A DNA stretch of 64,000 nucleotides from Rhabditoides inermis (GCA_963966185.1 CAWZYM010000245.1:1-64000); one strand, 5' to 3'; shown: positions 24,066 through 34,912, counted from the first letter of the stretch. Program-made: numbers and translations. The notes: generated from the sequence alone by a model not told the origin.

Positions 24066-24290
24066 TCTGGAAAGGGGGAGATGGGAGTAGAAGGGGCAAG
24101 GGAGGCACCTATCTGCTGCGAATGTACGGCGACAGAATGGCAAGAGTGGGAGACCCGCGCGACGCATCGATCCAGACACGCATGCTAATCCAACACAGCC
24201 ACCCAATCATCTGACAAGTCGAGAATCATTCGAAGCCACGGGAATGTGCATCAGAAAAAACAAAAGAAATACGTGCGCTGAGTCATTTTA

Positions 24291-24338
24291 ACGGATATAG
24301 CACAGTGGGGGCGGAGCTGGCCACTGTGCTATATCCGT
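24291..24338. other. 18-bp perfect hairpin with G-rich loop
   Basis: Arms ACGGATATAGCACAGTGG and its exact complement enclose the 12-nt loop GGGCGGAGCTGG. The segment AGTGGGGGCGGAGCTGGCC that spans arm and loop also occurs inside a PSME4 intron at about 23941. It lies just upstream of the PSME4 start, so it could be a regulatory structure or a small mobile palindrome. Confidence 0.8.
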
Positions 24339-24905
24339 GCACAGTATAAATATGAAATCATAATACTCAGTTCAACCAATCACACAGTCTAAGGAATAGT
24401 TAGTTCCATCACCACTCAGGGCGCGCAAGGGCTAGCGCCGCACGGCGGGCTGCACTGAACTAGGATCGCCCGGGGGCGGGGCTTCGTGGCAAACGGTGCA
24501 CAGTTTCAATGCGCTTAGCAGCCAGAATAGAATGTCTATAAATTTCGAGTCGCCTCACACTCTCTTCACTCTTGCGCTTTCTAAATGCAACTGATTTGCA
24601 TAACCCACTGTATTTATCGCAATTAAAACACTATAGTATGTTTCCCTTTCTTCCCTTTGTGTTCCCTTGTTCCCTGCATGTACACTTTACAAAAATATGC
24701 ATAGTGTAAACAAATAGGTAAAAGATAAAAATAATGATCAAATAACCAACAGCTGAACACGCAATCTCTCTGGTAGATTAGGCACCCGGTGCCGCACCAT
24801 GGCACCGGGTGCGGTTTTGAGGCACCGAGTGCCGCACCGTGGCACCCGGGGGTCATGGTAAACCACGGGCCGGGCCGTCACGGGCCGTACTATCGAGAGT
24901 GTATG

Positions 24906-25166
24906 ATACGTGTGCGGACCGCCTGCCCTCCTTCAACACAAGAGACGGACGCTGGTACGAGTGGTAGAATCATATTTACTGAACTCAACAAGCAACTTAT
25001 ATACGATCCTTATCTCAAGGATAATCAGCGGAGGATGTGGTCATGTGATGCGGGGGCGGAGGAGGAATGTCAACATAGACATTGAAATACACAAATGACT
25101 AATCATCAGATTATGAAATCGATGACTAATAGAAACTATACATCGTATCGGTTTCTACACAATACG
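24906..25166. mobile_element. Solo LTR with 5-bp target duplication
   Basis: A 251-bp segment (24911-25161) starts TGTG and ends CACA and is flanked on both sides by ATACG (24906-24910 and 25162-25166). The outer flanks join into a sequence matching the 155-bp satellite unit (GAGAGTGTATGATACG then TTTCCAAT...GGACTATTTGGAATCAT), so the empty site can be read directly. These are the marks of a long terminal repeat left after recombination of an LTR retrotransposon. No internal coding part remains, so orientation and clade are unknown. Confidence 0.82.
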
Positions 25167-25386
25167 TTTCCAATCTTATGTGGACTATTTGGAATCATAT
25201 AAGTCGGGTTCAATTGTTTTTTTCGCAAAGTTATAGAGAACTTTGAAACTGGCAACTAATGCGACTGAAATTGCAAAACTGTCTATGGTAGATATTTAAC
25301 AACTTTTGATGCAAAATCGCTCTTGAAATTCTGTGAATGAATTGTAAAATAGTTCAAAAATGAAACGAACTATCAATTTCCAAGTG

Positions 25387-26245
25387 TTCTGTCTTGTGTT
25401 CTGTAAAATAGGCCCATGGACAGCCCATGGACAACTTTGCAGAAGTGCAGCGAGAACTCATCTGCACAATCGGCCCTGGGCCGATTTTGCAGGCGAAATT
25501 CAGACAGTCTGTAAAATCAGCCCAGGGCCGATTTTACAGACGAATCGCAGACAAAGAGGGCAGAACCATCTGCATTATCGGCCCTCGGCCGATTTTGCAG
25601 ACAGACCTGATAGCTTGTCTTGGCAAAACATTCGCCGAGCGCGGGACTCGATCCCAAGAAGCGAGCGCGCAGATTGCACAACGATACCACTAGGCCATCC
25701 ACGCTTGCGCTGCTCTCTCTCAAAGAAGGGGAACAATGCGCTGCGTTCAAAGAGAGAGACTTGATGATGCTTACTTTGTGAATGTAATTGTTTCGGAACC
25801 AAGGAACTAATCTTTTGGAAACATAGCATTTGATATTTGAATGTTCACTCTCACACAATTAGCAGTAGCTGTCACAATACTTTTTTGAGGTGCGCGCTGT
25901 CGACTATTAGTTAATGCAGCACGCAACATGTGCCAGCGTAGTGTAGTGGTGTAGCACCGCGAACATTGATCTTATCTCGCGAGTTCGAACCTCGCGCTCG
26001 GGGAATGTTTTGCCAAGACAAGCTATCAGGTCTGTCTGCAAAATCGGCCGAGGGCCGATAATGCAGATGGTTCTGCCCTCTTTGTCTGCGATTCGTCTGT
26101 AAAATCGGCCCTGGGCTGATTTTACAGACTGTCTGAATTTCGCCTGCAAAATCGGCCCAGGTCCGATTCTGCAGATGAGTTCTCGCTGCACTTCTGCAAA
26201 GTTGTCCATGGGCTGTCCATGGGCCTATTTTACAATGCAAAGACA
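25387..26245. mobile_element. Double-headed tRNA foldback element A
   Basis: Two tRNA-like heads diverge from a central spacer: one on the minus strand at 25704-25633 (B box GGGATCGAGTCCCG) and one on the plus strand at 25931-26003 (A box GTAGTGTAGTGGTG, B box AGTTCGAACCTCG). Each leads outward into a body of about 235 bp; the two bodies (25632-25387 and 26004-26245) are inverted copies of each other with only scattered differences. The body consists of four consecutive short palindromes of the type TGCAAAATCGGCCC/GGGCCGATTTTGCA. The heads differ more than the bodies. It may be two tRNA-derived SINEs inserted head to head or one composite element. Confidence 0.8.
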
Positions 26246-26395
26246 GAATGTTTTGGATTTTCAGAAACTTTTACTATTTGAAAACGTGATTTGCATTTTT
26301 TTAATGATGGTATGAATTTGCAAACTTTAGTCGCAATATTTACCTATTTCATAGTTTTCCATATGATTGCGAAAAAGACAATTGAGCTCGACTTA

Positions 26396-27752
26396 TATTC
26401 AATGTCCTTTGAAGTTTTATATAACCTTACGGGCCGTCCATTCATGACACGGGCCGGTCTGCGGGCTTCACGGGCCGGGCCGGGCCATCGCGGGCCGTAC
26501 TATTGAGAGTGTATGATACGTTTCCAATACCATTTGGACTATTTGGAATCATCTTCAATGTCTTTTGAAGTCTGTATAACCTTACGGGCCGTCCATTCAT
26601 GACACGGGCCGGTCTGCGGGCTTCACGGGCCGGGCCGGGCCATCGCGGGCCGTACTATTGAGAGTGTATGATACGTTTCCAATACTATTTGGACTATTTG
26701 GAAACATATTCAATGTCTTTTGAAGTTTGTATAACCTTACGGGCCGTCCATTCATGACACGGGCCGGTCTGCGGGCTTCACGGGCCGGGCCGGGCCATCG
26801 CGGGCCGTACTATTGAGAGTGTATGATACGTTTCCAATACCATTTGGACTATTTGGAATCATCTTCAATGTCTTTTGAAGTCTGTATAACCTTACGGGCC
26901 GTCCATTCATGACACGGGCCGGTCTGCGGGCTTCACGGGCCGGGCCGGGCCATCGCGGGCCGTACTATTGAGAGTGTATGATACGTTTCCAATACTATTT
27001 GGACTATTTGGAAACATATTCAATGTCTTTTGAAGTTTGTATAACCTTACGGGCCGTCCATTCATGACACGGGCCGGTCTGCGGGCTTCACGGGCCGGGC
27101 CGGGCCATCGCGGGCCGTACTATTGAGAGTGTATGATACGTTTCCAATACTATTTGGACTATTTGGAATCATAATCAATGTCTTTTGAAGTTTGTATAAC
27201 CTTACGGGCCGTCCATTCATGACACGGGCCGGTCTGCGGGCTTCACGGGCCGGGCCGGGCCATCGCGGGCCGTACTATTGAGAGTGTATGATACGTTTCC
27301 AATACTATTTGGACTATTTGGAAACATATTCAATGTCTTTTGAAGTTTGTATAACCTTACGGGCCGTCCATTCATGACACGGGCCGGTCTGCGGGCTTCA
27401 CGGGCCGGGCCGGGCCATCGCGGGCCGTACTATTGAGAGTGTATGATACGTTTCCAATACTATTTGGACTATTTGGAAACATATTCAATGTCTTTTGAAG
27501 TTTGTATAACCTTACGGGCCGTCCATTCATGACACGGGCCGGTCTGCGGGCTTCACGGGCCGGGCCGGGCCATCGCGGGCCGTACTATTGAGAGTGTATG
27601 ATACGTTTCCAATACTATTTGGACTATTTGGAATCATATTCAATGTCTTTTGAAGTTTGTATAACCTTACGGGCCGTCCATTCATGACACGGGCCGGTCT
27701 GCGGGCTTCACAGGCCGGGCCGCCGGGCCATCGCGGCCCGGCCCGGCCAGTG
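26396..27752. repeat. 155-bp satellite array, nine units
   Basis: The motif ATAACCTTACGGGCC starts at 26421, 26576, 26731, 26886, 27041, 27196, 27351, 27506 and 27661: eight consecutive periods of exactly 155 bp. Each unit has a GC-rich half (ACGGGCCGGTCTGCGGGCTT, CGGGCCGGGCCGGGCC) and an AT-rich half (GATACGTTTCCAATACTATT, GGACTATTTGG). Differences are a handful of substitutions, with C/T and ATCTTC/ATATTC variants alternating between units, pointing to amplification of a two-unit higher-order block. A diverged monomer lies at about 24850-25205. Confidence 0.97.
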
Positions 27753-28900
27753 ATGCCTTTCTTCTCCTTCTTGACAGCTCTCTCTATCGCAAAGTTGGGC
27801 TCTTTTTCGATCGAGTTGCGTGATTTGTAGCTGACAGATGATTCTTGTTTTGGCTCTTGTTTCACTTTTGGTTTTTCTTCTGTTTCCTTGTTGATTTCGT
27901 CCACAATACGAGGCTTTTTGTATTCAAACTGGTCCGTTGCGTTTTCCTCGTAGTCATCATTGTCTGCTTTTACAAACTTTCTCTTTGGTGCTGGTTCGTG
28001 GTCAATGTGGATGTCTTACGCAAGTGGTTCAAGGACTTGATCCTTGTATTCATCTTCATCAAAATATACGTCATTGTATGCAAATTCCTCGTCAAAGTCT
28101 TTACTTTTTGGTTTCAACTTGCAAGTAGCCAGTTTTTGTTTATTGTAAGCCGTTTTGACGCGTTGTCCAAGTTGTTTGTGTTTGTCAGATCGTTGTTTGA
28201 ACTTGTTTGATTTTCGATAGCGTACCATTTTCATGCTGATGCGCAGTTGTGACTGATCGATTTTGGAAAACAGAAGTAGGTCTCTCAGAGTCTGAATCAT
28301 CCATGTCTTCGAGAACGCTATGACTTGTAGGTGTAGTGCTCGACTGATTAGTCACATCAGAATCACGGACCTTGGACAATTAATCAATTGCATCATGAAA
28401 CTTTTGAAAATGAGAAGACGACACTTTCCTTGGTCTACCGTCGTCTCTCACCTCTAGCTCACTTTTTAGTTTTCGAAACCGTAGCATGAGATCATTGTAG
28501 AGTGCGAGTTTTTGATCCGTCGACAGCCGTTCGTTGTGCAGCACTCGATTCTTCTTGAGTCGCGCGTTATCCACAGTCTCGCTATTCGAGGAGCCTTTGA
28601 TGATTGAATGTGTAGCATTATCCACGGGAACAAGACGATGTTTCAAAAATGACATTTTAAATAACAAGTTTGCAAATGACAGACTATTTATATATGTTTC
28701 AATCGTTAACACTACTAGATATGATCCAATGTGGCACGAATAATCATTTTCACGAGCCGGTGATGTTTTGACAACACTTGGACAGCTAGCTTTCGAGAAC
28801 GAATTCCAGCAATCATTTCAATTTCGGTCAGCACTTTGAACAGGGCACTCTTTTCTTGATCGGTGACTGCTATCTTATTTCGTAGAAAATTGTGAAACAA
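27753..28900 (-). pseudogene. Broken coding remnant of an unidentified, probably mobile, element
   Basis: Adjacent to the end of the satellite, several minus-strand frames look like real protein but do not connect: 28900-28715 (61 aa), 28655-28380 (starts M-S-F-L-K-H-R-L, with L-S-T-D-Q-K-L-A-L-Y-N-D), 28379-28185 (acidic), 28228-28016 (Lys-rich, then F-D-E-E-F-A-Y-N-D) and 27904-27740 (Lys/Glu-rich). The L-x-x-D-Q-K-x-x-x-Y-N block resembles small unnamed proteins carried by large DNA transposons of invertebrates, but this is a weak recollection. Stops and frame changes between the pieces argue for decay. Function is unknown. Confidence 0.35.
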
Positions 28901-29331
28901 TACAATAATTAGACCAATCTGAACATTTCTTAGTTGAGAGTAATCAATTCGGTCAACTTGAACTTTACGTCATGCGCTAGGGGTTTTAGCGAGAAAAACG
29001 AATATTTTCGAAATCCAAGTACGTTTTAGTATAAAGAGTTATTGATTCGTAACTAGGGTTACTGGAATGCACTGATTTTTCTTTTTCCAACAAGTATAAA
29101 CATGTATGGGTACCTAGCAAGAGTCGAGCCATATCCCACCTCACAAATGTGATCGCATCTCTTTAGTGGCCATAGACTTTCACTTTTCATTGATGCACTA
29201 GTTCCAGCCGAATCAGTTATTGGCTACAGAGTAGTATTCACTCACTCTCGATTTTCCTTCGCACTGATCTGTCTGCGCACTTTTCGGTATACATACTCTC
29301 TTACATTTACTGCTCTCTCCAGTGTGCATAC
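28901..29331. other. Unassigned AT-rich DNA
   Basis: No coding frame with splice support, no terminal repeats and no tandem structure seen. Confidence 0.5.
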
Positions 29332-30455
29332 TAGTGTTGGGCAAAATCCTAATCCGAGTTGGATTTTGGATTTTGGATTAATCAAAATCCCAGATATTCA
29401 GGGTTTTGGATTTTGGATTAATCCGTAATCAAAAATTGTGGATTTCGGGTTTTGGATTAACCCAAAATCCAAAATTTTTGGATTTTGGATTTCAGATTAA
29501 TCCAAACTTTGGATTTTGGATTAATCCAAGTTTTACATTGTCTTTTTGGCATCTTTATGCCTTACTAATAGTAGAATTTGGTGTTTTTGATGTTTCTGTA
29601 ACGTTACAAAGGCGCCGTTATAGATGAAAGCTCAAATAAAGTGAAATTTCATCATTTAAAATAGTGTTGGGCAGGATTAATCCAAATTTGGATTAATCGG
29701 ATTAATCGGATTAATCCGAATCTTAATCCAAAATCTTAGAAATTTCGGATTTCAGATTAATCCGAAATCCAAAATCCAGTTTTTTGGGGATTTGGATTAA
29801 TCCAAAATCCAAAATCCAGAAATCCGGGTTTTGGATTTTGGATTAATCTACTCGTTTACAAATTGTTAAAATAATGTTGTTTTAAATGATGAAATTTCAC
29901 TTTATTTGAGCTTTTAATCTATAACGGCGCCTTTGTAACTTTACAGAAACATCAAAAACACCAAATTATACTATTAGTAAGGCATAAAGATGCCAAAAAG
30001 ACAATGTAAAACTTGGATTAATCCAAAATCCAAAGTTTGGATTAATCTGAAAACCAAAATCCGAAAATTTTGGATTTTGGGTTAATCCAAAACCCGAAAT
30101 CCACAATTTTGGATTACGGATTAATCCAAAATCCAAAACCCTGAATATCTGGGATTTTGATTAATCCAAAATCCAAAATCCAACTCGGATTAGGATTTTG
30201 CCCAACACTAATTTAAAACGACATTATTTTAACAATTTGTAAACGAGTAGATTAATCCAAAATCCAAAACCCGGATTTATGGATTTTGGATTTTGGATTA
30301 ATCCAAATCCCCAAAAAACTGGATTTCGGATTTCGGATTAATCTGAAATCCAAAATTTCTAAGATTTTGGATTAAGATTCGGATTAATCCGATTAATCCG
30401 ATTAATCCACGATTAATCCAAATTTGCATTAATCCTGCCCAACACTAGTGCATAC
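29324..30455. mobile_element. hAT-like MITE, outer copy, interrupted by a second copy
   Basis: The element occupies 29332-30447, begins TAGTGTTGGGCA and ends GCCCAACACTA, and is flanked by the perfect 8-bp duplication GTGCATAC (29324-29331 and 30448-30455). Its interior is made of many short ATTAATCC / GGATTTTGGATT variants in both orientations. Removing the nested copy and its target duplication leaves about 559 bp, matching the complete copy at 62201-62760. The 8-bp duplication and TAGTGTTGGGC-type ends are typical of non-autonomous hAT-superfamily elements; no transposase is encoded. Confidence 0.88.
29654..30218. mobile_element. hAT-like MITE, nested copy in inverse orientation
   Basis: A 549-bp member of the same family lies at 29662-30210 inside the previous element, in opposite orientation, flanked by ATTTAAAA on both sides (29654-29661 and 30211-30218). 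Its ends are TAGTGTTGGGCAGG and TTTTGCCCAACACTA. The nested order shows at least two rounds of transposition. Confidence 0.88.
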
Positions 30456-31260
30456 TCTCTCACCTGTCACACTCTATCTGATGCTCTCTATTCTTACATT
30501 CCCACCAATGTTGTTCCATCTAACTACACTATTGATTTCATGTCTTTACTATTGAAATCGTAGTGAGATCACAGATAAAGGTTACTATTTAGCTTTTGCA
30601 ACCATGCATTCGCAACAATTTCGAAATGAATGAATGAATTTATTACAGAAAAATCTGCGTCACACAAATCACAATCACATTAAAAAAATAACCCGAAGCA
30701 ATCAATTTAATGGAGAAGTGGGGAAGGTGAGAGAGGAAGAGATCTGGTACGTTTGTGGCACACGCCCCCAGCCTTGGTGGAGGGTGAGGAGCGGCGGAGG
30801 GAACCGCTTGCACGACCGCGAGGTGTGCACTAGGAAACGAGCGCACATTCGACAACCATTACTCAACCATCACTCTACCTTGTCTCACTGTAACTGAGCG
30901 TTTAGCGAATCCATAATATTTAATTGAAAAGATGATAGAACTATATGCATCGTCTATGTGGGAGTGAGTGCGTGATTGGATGGAAAGTGTTCTGGTGGTC
31001 AAAGGACGACGGGGGAGTATGGTGGCGGGGCTCTAAGGGCATCTCTTCTCGAGTGGTGTGTATGGAGGGAGGTGAAAGAGGGCCGAGCCGTCGACCGTCA
31101 TGAATGAGTGCTGACCACCAGAGAGCAGCCGGAGTGAAGTTGAGCCAGCGACACGCCAAGACAGTACGGGCGTACAAACACACAACGAATGACACAAACT
31201 AGACAGCACAAACAAATACAACACTGAACATGTATGCAAAAGATATTCGAAACAGGACAG
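30456..31260. other. Unassigned sequence between the MITE and the LINE
   Basis: A minus-strand stretch near 31140-31036 reads as a possible terminal exon (L-R-L-L-S-G-G-Q-H-S-F ... E-K-R-C-P-stop), but no upstream partner exon could be tied to it because the LINE lies immediately upstream. Nothing else could be supported. Confidence 0.35.
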
Positions 31261-31265
31261 GGTCC

Positions 31266-34050
31266 TTAGTGTTTGAGATTGAGTGTCTTAGATAGATCAA
31301 TGCGTGATAGAGCTTTCACAAATAGCGAGTGCCGTTTTCTGATTATACCTGGATGTGCCTTGGTTAGTGCGAGAATGAATCGCGCCGTTCGGAGAGCATA
31401 TGAATTGTGTAGTAGCGTGGATCTGGTAGCCTTGATATGAAACGCGAAACCGCCTGTGCGCCCGCGACTCGGTTTGATGCGAAACAGTGTTGAAAATGGA
31501 ATAGCAACAAGCCCCTTTATACATCTCGTGTGCAAACACGATGTCACTACGAGCACGCCGGTCACATAGGCTAGTGAGTCCTAACAGCTTCAACCGGATA
31601 GAGTAGTCTGGCATTGCGAGGGGGTATTGATCGAAAGGGAACACACGGTAAAAGAGGATTCGGGTGAAATAGCGTTGCACTTTTTCTAGCGCTCGTATAT
31701 CTTTCAAGAGGTGTGGACTCCAGACCGGTGAAGCAAACTCGACGACGAGTAGTACATAAGTTTTGAAAAGCGAAGTGAGCACGAACTGGTCGCATGTGGT
31801 GATTGAGCGCAAAAGGAGGCGAGCCCGCGCCATGCCAGATTGAGCCCGCACGGTAGCGTTGAGACATGGGTTGGCAGTGGAATCGACTTGCAAGCCGCGG
31901 TCGCGCACGCGCTCGCAACTAGACAGCCTCTCATCACCGAGCAAGTACTCATGACAAGGGTTGGCCTTCCCCAAATGCACTACACTACACTTTGACTCGG
32001 CTAATTCAAGCTGCCACTCATGCGCCATCTTCGAATGTGGTTGATCGCTGCTTGTAGTGCGAGGTGCGCGGTATCAGCTGTTTTTAGATGGTAAGAAATG
32101 TATATCTTGATATCATCTGCGAAAGCTCAAAATTGAATGCCTTTTGGTAGACCGATCTCAATACCAGTGATGTACATAATAAATGAAATTGGTCCCAAAA
32201 CCGTACCCTGAGGCACTCCAGATGGTGATTTCGCGGCTTCGGAAAAACTGTCATTCACCCTTACAGTAAAATCTCGATCATATAGGAACGACCGTATCCA
32301 TTCTAACATCACACCGCGAATACCGAAAGACTCACACTTGCTCAACAACTTCTCGAGATTCACCTTATCGAATGCTTTTCTGAAATCAAAATACACTATG
32401 TCAGTCACCATACCAGATGCACTCACTCGAGTCCAGTCATCAAAACACAATAACATTTGAGATGTCACTGACCGTTTGCTTCGGAAACCATGTTGTTCAT
32501 GAGAAAGTAGAGACCTGGACTCGAGAAAGTGTATAAGATGTTTCCTGATCATTCGTTCAGAAAAAATGACAGTAACCTTGGAGAGAGCAGAACAGATAGA
32601 GATCGGTCTGTACGCACTAACTACACTTGCCTCGCCACCGGGTTTCAAAATTGGTGTGACATGTGCCTGCCTCCATGCAGTTGGAATCACCCCTTCGCGC
32701 AATGATATGTTGAAAATGATTGACAAGGGAAGCGAGAAATCGCGAGCGCATTTTTTTAACACAATGGGAGGGATACAGTCTGCGGGTAAAGAGCACGATG
32801 GTTTGAGGCGTCGTAGGAAGGGGCCACATTGGATGGGAATAGAGGCGGCATCTCGAAAGTAGCGGTGGTGCGAGGGAGGAGTGGTGGAATAGCTGTGTTT
32901 TCTCTAACGAACACCGACTCAAAGAACTGGGAGAAAGCAGAGGCCTTATTACTATCGCGGTGGATGATCTCTCCAGTCAGTGATTGCATTCGAATAGGGA
33001 GAGATGATTTCGGCTTCACAATAGATGACAAAAACGCGTGAAACGTGCGGTTACCCTTGAGAAACTGCTGTTTTGTTTTACTTCTCTCATAGCGTCTCAA
33101 GTGGCGTGTGAGATCGAAACAGACTCGCGCGTACAGGGGATCATTCGACAAACCACGATCAAACAATTGCGCTTTTTGACGGAACAGGTTGCGAATGTGG
33201 TCGGGGTACGACTGCCACTTAGATTTCTTACGCTTGAAAGGAACGTGCTTAGCCCTTAGCGAGTACATTTATCACAGTTGACACGAAAAGCGCATACATT
33301 TCATCCATACTTAGAACAGTGCTCAAACAGTTCGAACCAGTCGGTGGCGCGCAGAGAGTGACCGATTGCATCAAAATCAGCTGCATGAAAATTGGGATAC
33401 TGTTTCATAACAGGCGGAATTGGGGGGCAGCTGATTGTGGCAGTGATAGAGAGATGATCATTCGAATGGCAAAAGCGGTCAGTCACCTCAGCGCTCACCA
33501 CGGCTGGGGCATTTGTCAAAAGCCAATCGATTGTGCGGTTCTGACGGGTTGGAGTGGACACGCAGTGAGTGATGTCAAATGAGGACCAGAGATCGCGAAA
33601 ACGAGAGTATTTGGAATCAAAAGTAGGGTCGACATTGAAATCACCTACGACAATTTGGGTGTGATCGCACGTGAGTAGGTCAGAGAGCGCGTCAGTGAGA
33701 GATTCATCGGTGGATGCGACAGTCGAAGGAGGGCGATAAACACATATAAAACGGAATTTCATAGCGCAAGACAAATCAAAGGCTAACACATCATAGCTAC
33801 TTTTCAGGGAGAGTTTCACACGGTTCACAACAAAATGATCACGCACCAACACAAGTACACCACCACCGTGGCGGTTTCTATCCTTGCGCATGACGAGATA
33901 GGGCAAATGAGAATGACAAGACTGAATGGGGCGGTACTAATGTAGAAATGACAGTAACCCAAAGCCGTTGTGGGAATCAGCAATAAGCAACTGTGATTGT
34001 TATTGTTTTCGAATCTGTTGACGATCACACATGAAAGACACCCAGACAAG
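31266..34050 (-). mobile_element. Decayed non-LTR retrotransposon (LINE, CR1/Jockey-like)
   Basis: Read on the minus strand: an AP-type endonuclease part (33906-33301) with G-G-G-V-L-V-L-V, V-Y-R-P-P-S, V-V-G-D-F-N-V-D and S-N-D-H-L; a linker (33268-32756); a reverse transcriptase (32762-32035) with Y-R-P-I-S, H-G-F-R, Y-F-D-F-R-K-A-F-D-K-V, S-G-V-P-Q-G-T-V-L-G-P and the catalytic F-A-D-D; then a thumb/C-terminal region to 31297. An in-frame TGA (32127-32129) sits directly before F-A-D-D, and frames change at least twice. The N-terminal start of the endonuclease is missing, so the copy is 5'-truncated near 34050. It separates unrelated sequence from the glucosylceramidase fragment. Confidence 0.9.
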
Positions 34051-34323
34051 ACAAGTTCATTCTCGGAACGGAGGTGAGAAGAGAAGGCGACAGAAAGGGA
34101 GGGAGAGAGAGAGTAGTGAGTAGTGAGTAGTTATAGATAGAGAGATAGAAGGGAGAATTTTCAGGCATCGACAGCCTACAAACCAGGTGAGAACACTCCG
34201 CATCTGGGAGACTGGAACAGAGGAGAACAATACATGAACGATATCATCTCAGTGAGTTCGACAAATAATATTTTTCCAACGTCAAAAACGATCTTTCAAC
34301 ACATTTTGTAATTTGTTGAGAGT

Positions 34324-34556
34324 ATGAACAACTAAATGGCGGGATGGACGGATTGGAATCTCGTGCTCGACATGCAGGTGAATCAGAGAAGAGAAGGAAT
34401 GCATCTGTAGAAGACGGGCATACTTGATCCCGCTTCGGTTGCAGGACGGTCCGAACTGGGCGAACAACTACGTCGACGCTCCCATCATTATCAATCCGGA
34501 GACAAGCGAGAGTACTACAAGCAACCAATGTACTACGCCATCGGCCACTTCAGGTA

Positions 34557-34593
<37 letters not shown>

Positions 34594-34594
34594 G

Positions 34595-34626
<32 letters not shown>

Positions 34627-34912
34627 CTCATTCATCAGCATGTTCGTCCGTGCTGGCTTCGCGCGCACCGACATAGACGTGCCCGATGGACTCGAGGGTA
34701 TGTGATTCGTCGATCGACAGAGTGAGTGTCGCTATGGCATATGATGGGATGCCTTCCTTGCAGGCCTGCGTCGTGTGGTGGTGTTGCTGACCCAGCGTGA
34801 CTCGTCCTTCTCTCTCTCGTTGATCGACTCGGAGCAGCCGGGCTGGTCTGCCCTCCTCCACGTCCCCGCCAGATCATATGTCACGGCCGTGTGGCAAGAT
34901 CCCGTCGCCTGA
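34324..34912 (+). pseudogene. Glucosylceramidase pseudogene, 3' part only
   Basis: Four exon-like blocks match exons 12-15 of the complete gene 500 bp downstream: 34324-34377 ([11 protein letters not shown]), 34445-34553 (G-P-N-W...V-D-A-P-I-I), 34639-34697 (F-V-R-A-G-F) and 34764-34912 (ending in TGA). Aligning the first block codon by codon with the intact exon puts TAA (34333-34335) where the intact gene has the TGG of H-W-V-V-G-W. In the second block one base is missing after N-P, shifting frame so that the Y-Y-K-Q-P-M-Y-Y motif lies in another frame. Exons 1-11, including both catalytic glutamates, are absent. Splice sites are still intact, so it is a DNA-level duplicate, not a retrocopy. 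A poly(A)-like AATAAA follows the stop. Confidence 0.88.

Noticed and set aside
25427..26209. Mirrored 88- to 134-residue open frames in element A
   Set aside because: They arise from the palindromic body, which lacks stops in that frame; no protein family or codon signal.
26421..27752. CRISPR-like repeat array
   Set aside because: The 155-bp units are contiguous with no unique spacers, and the genome is eukaryotic.
29332..30447. Tandem satellite of ATTAATCC
   Set aside because: The boundaries, 8-bp duplications and conserved length across loci fit transposable elements better than a satellite.
32566..33259. Plus-strand open frames across the LINE
   Set aside because: Shadows of the reverse-transcriptase and endonuclease frames on the other strand.
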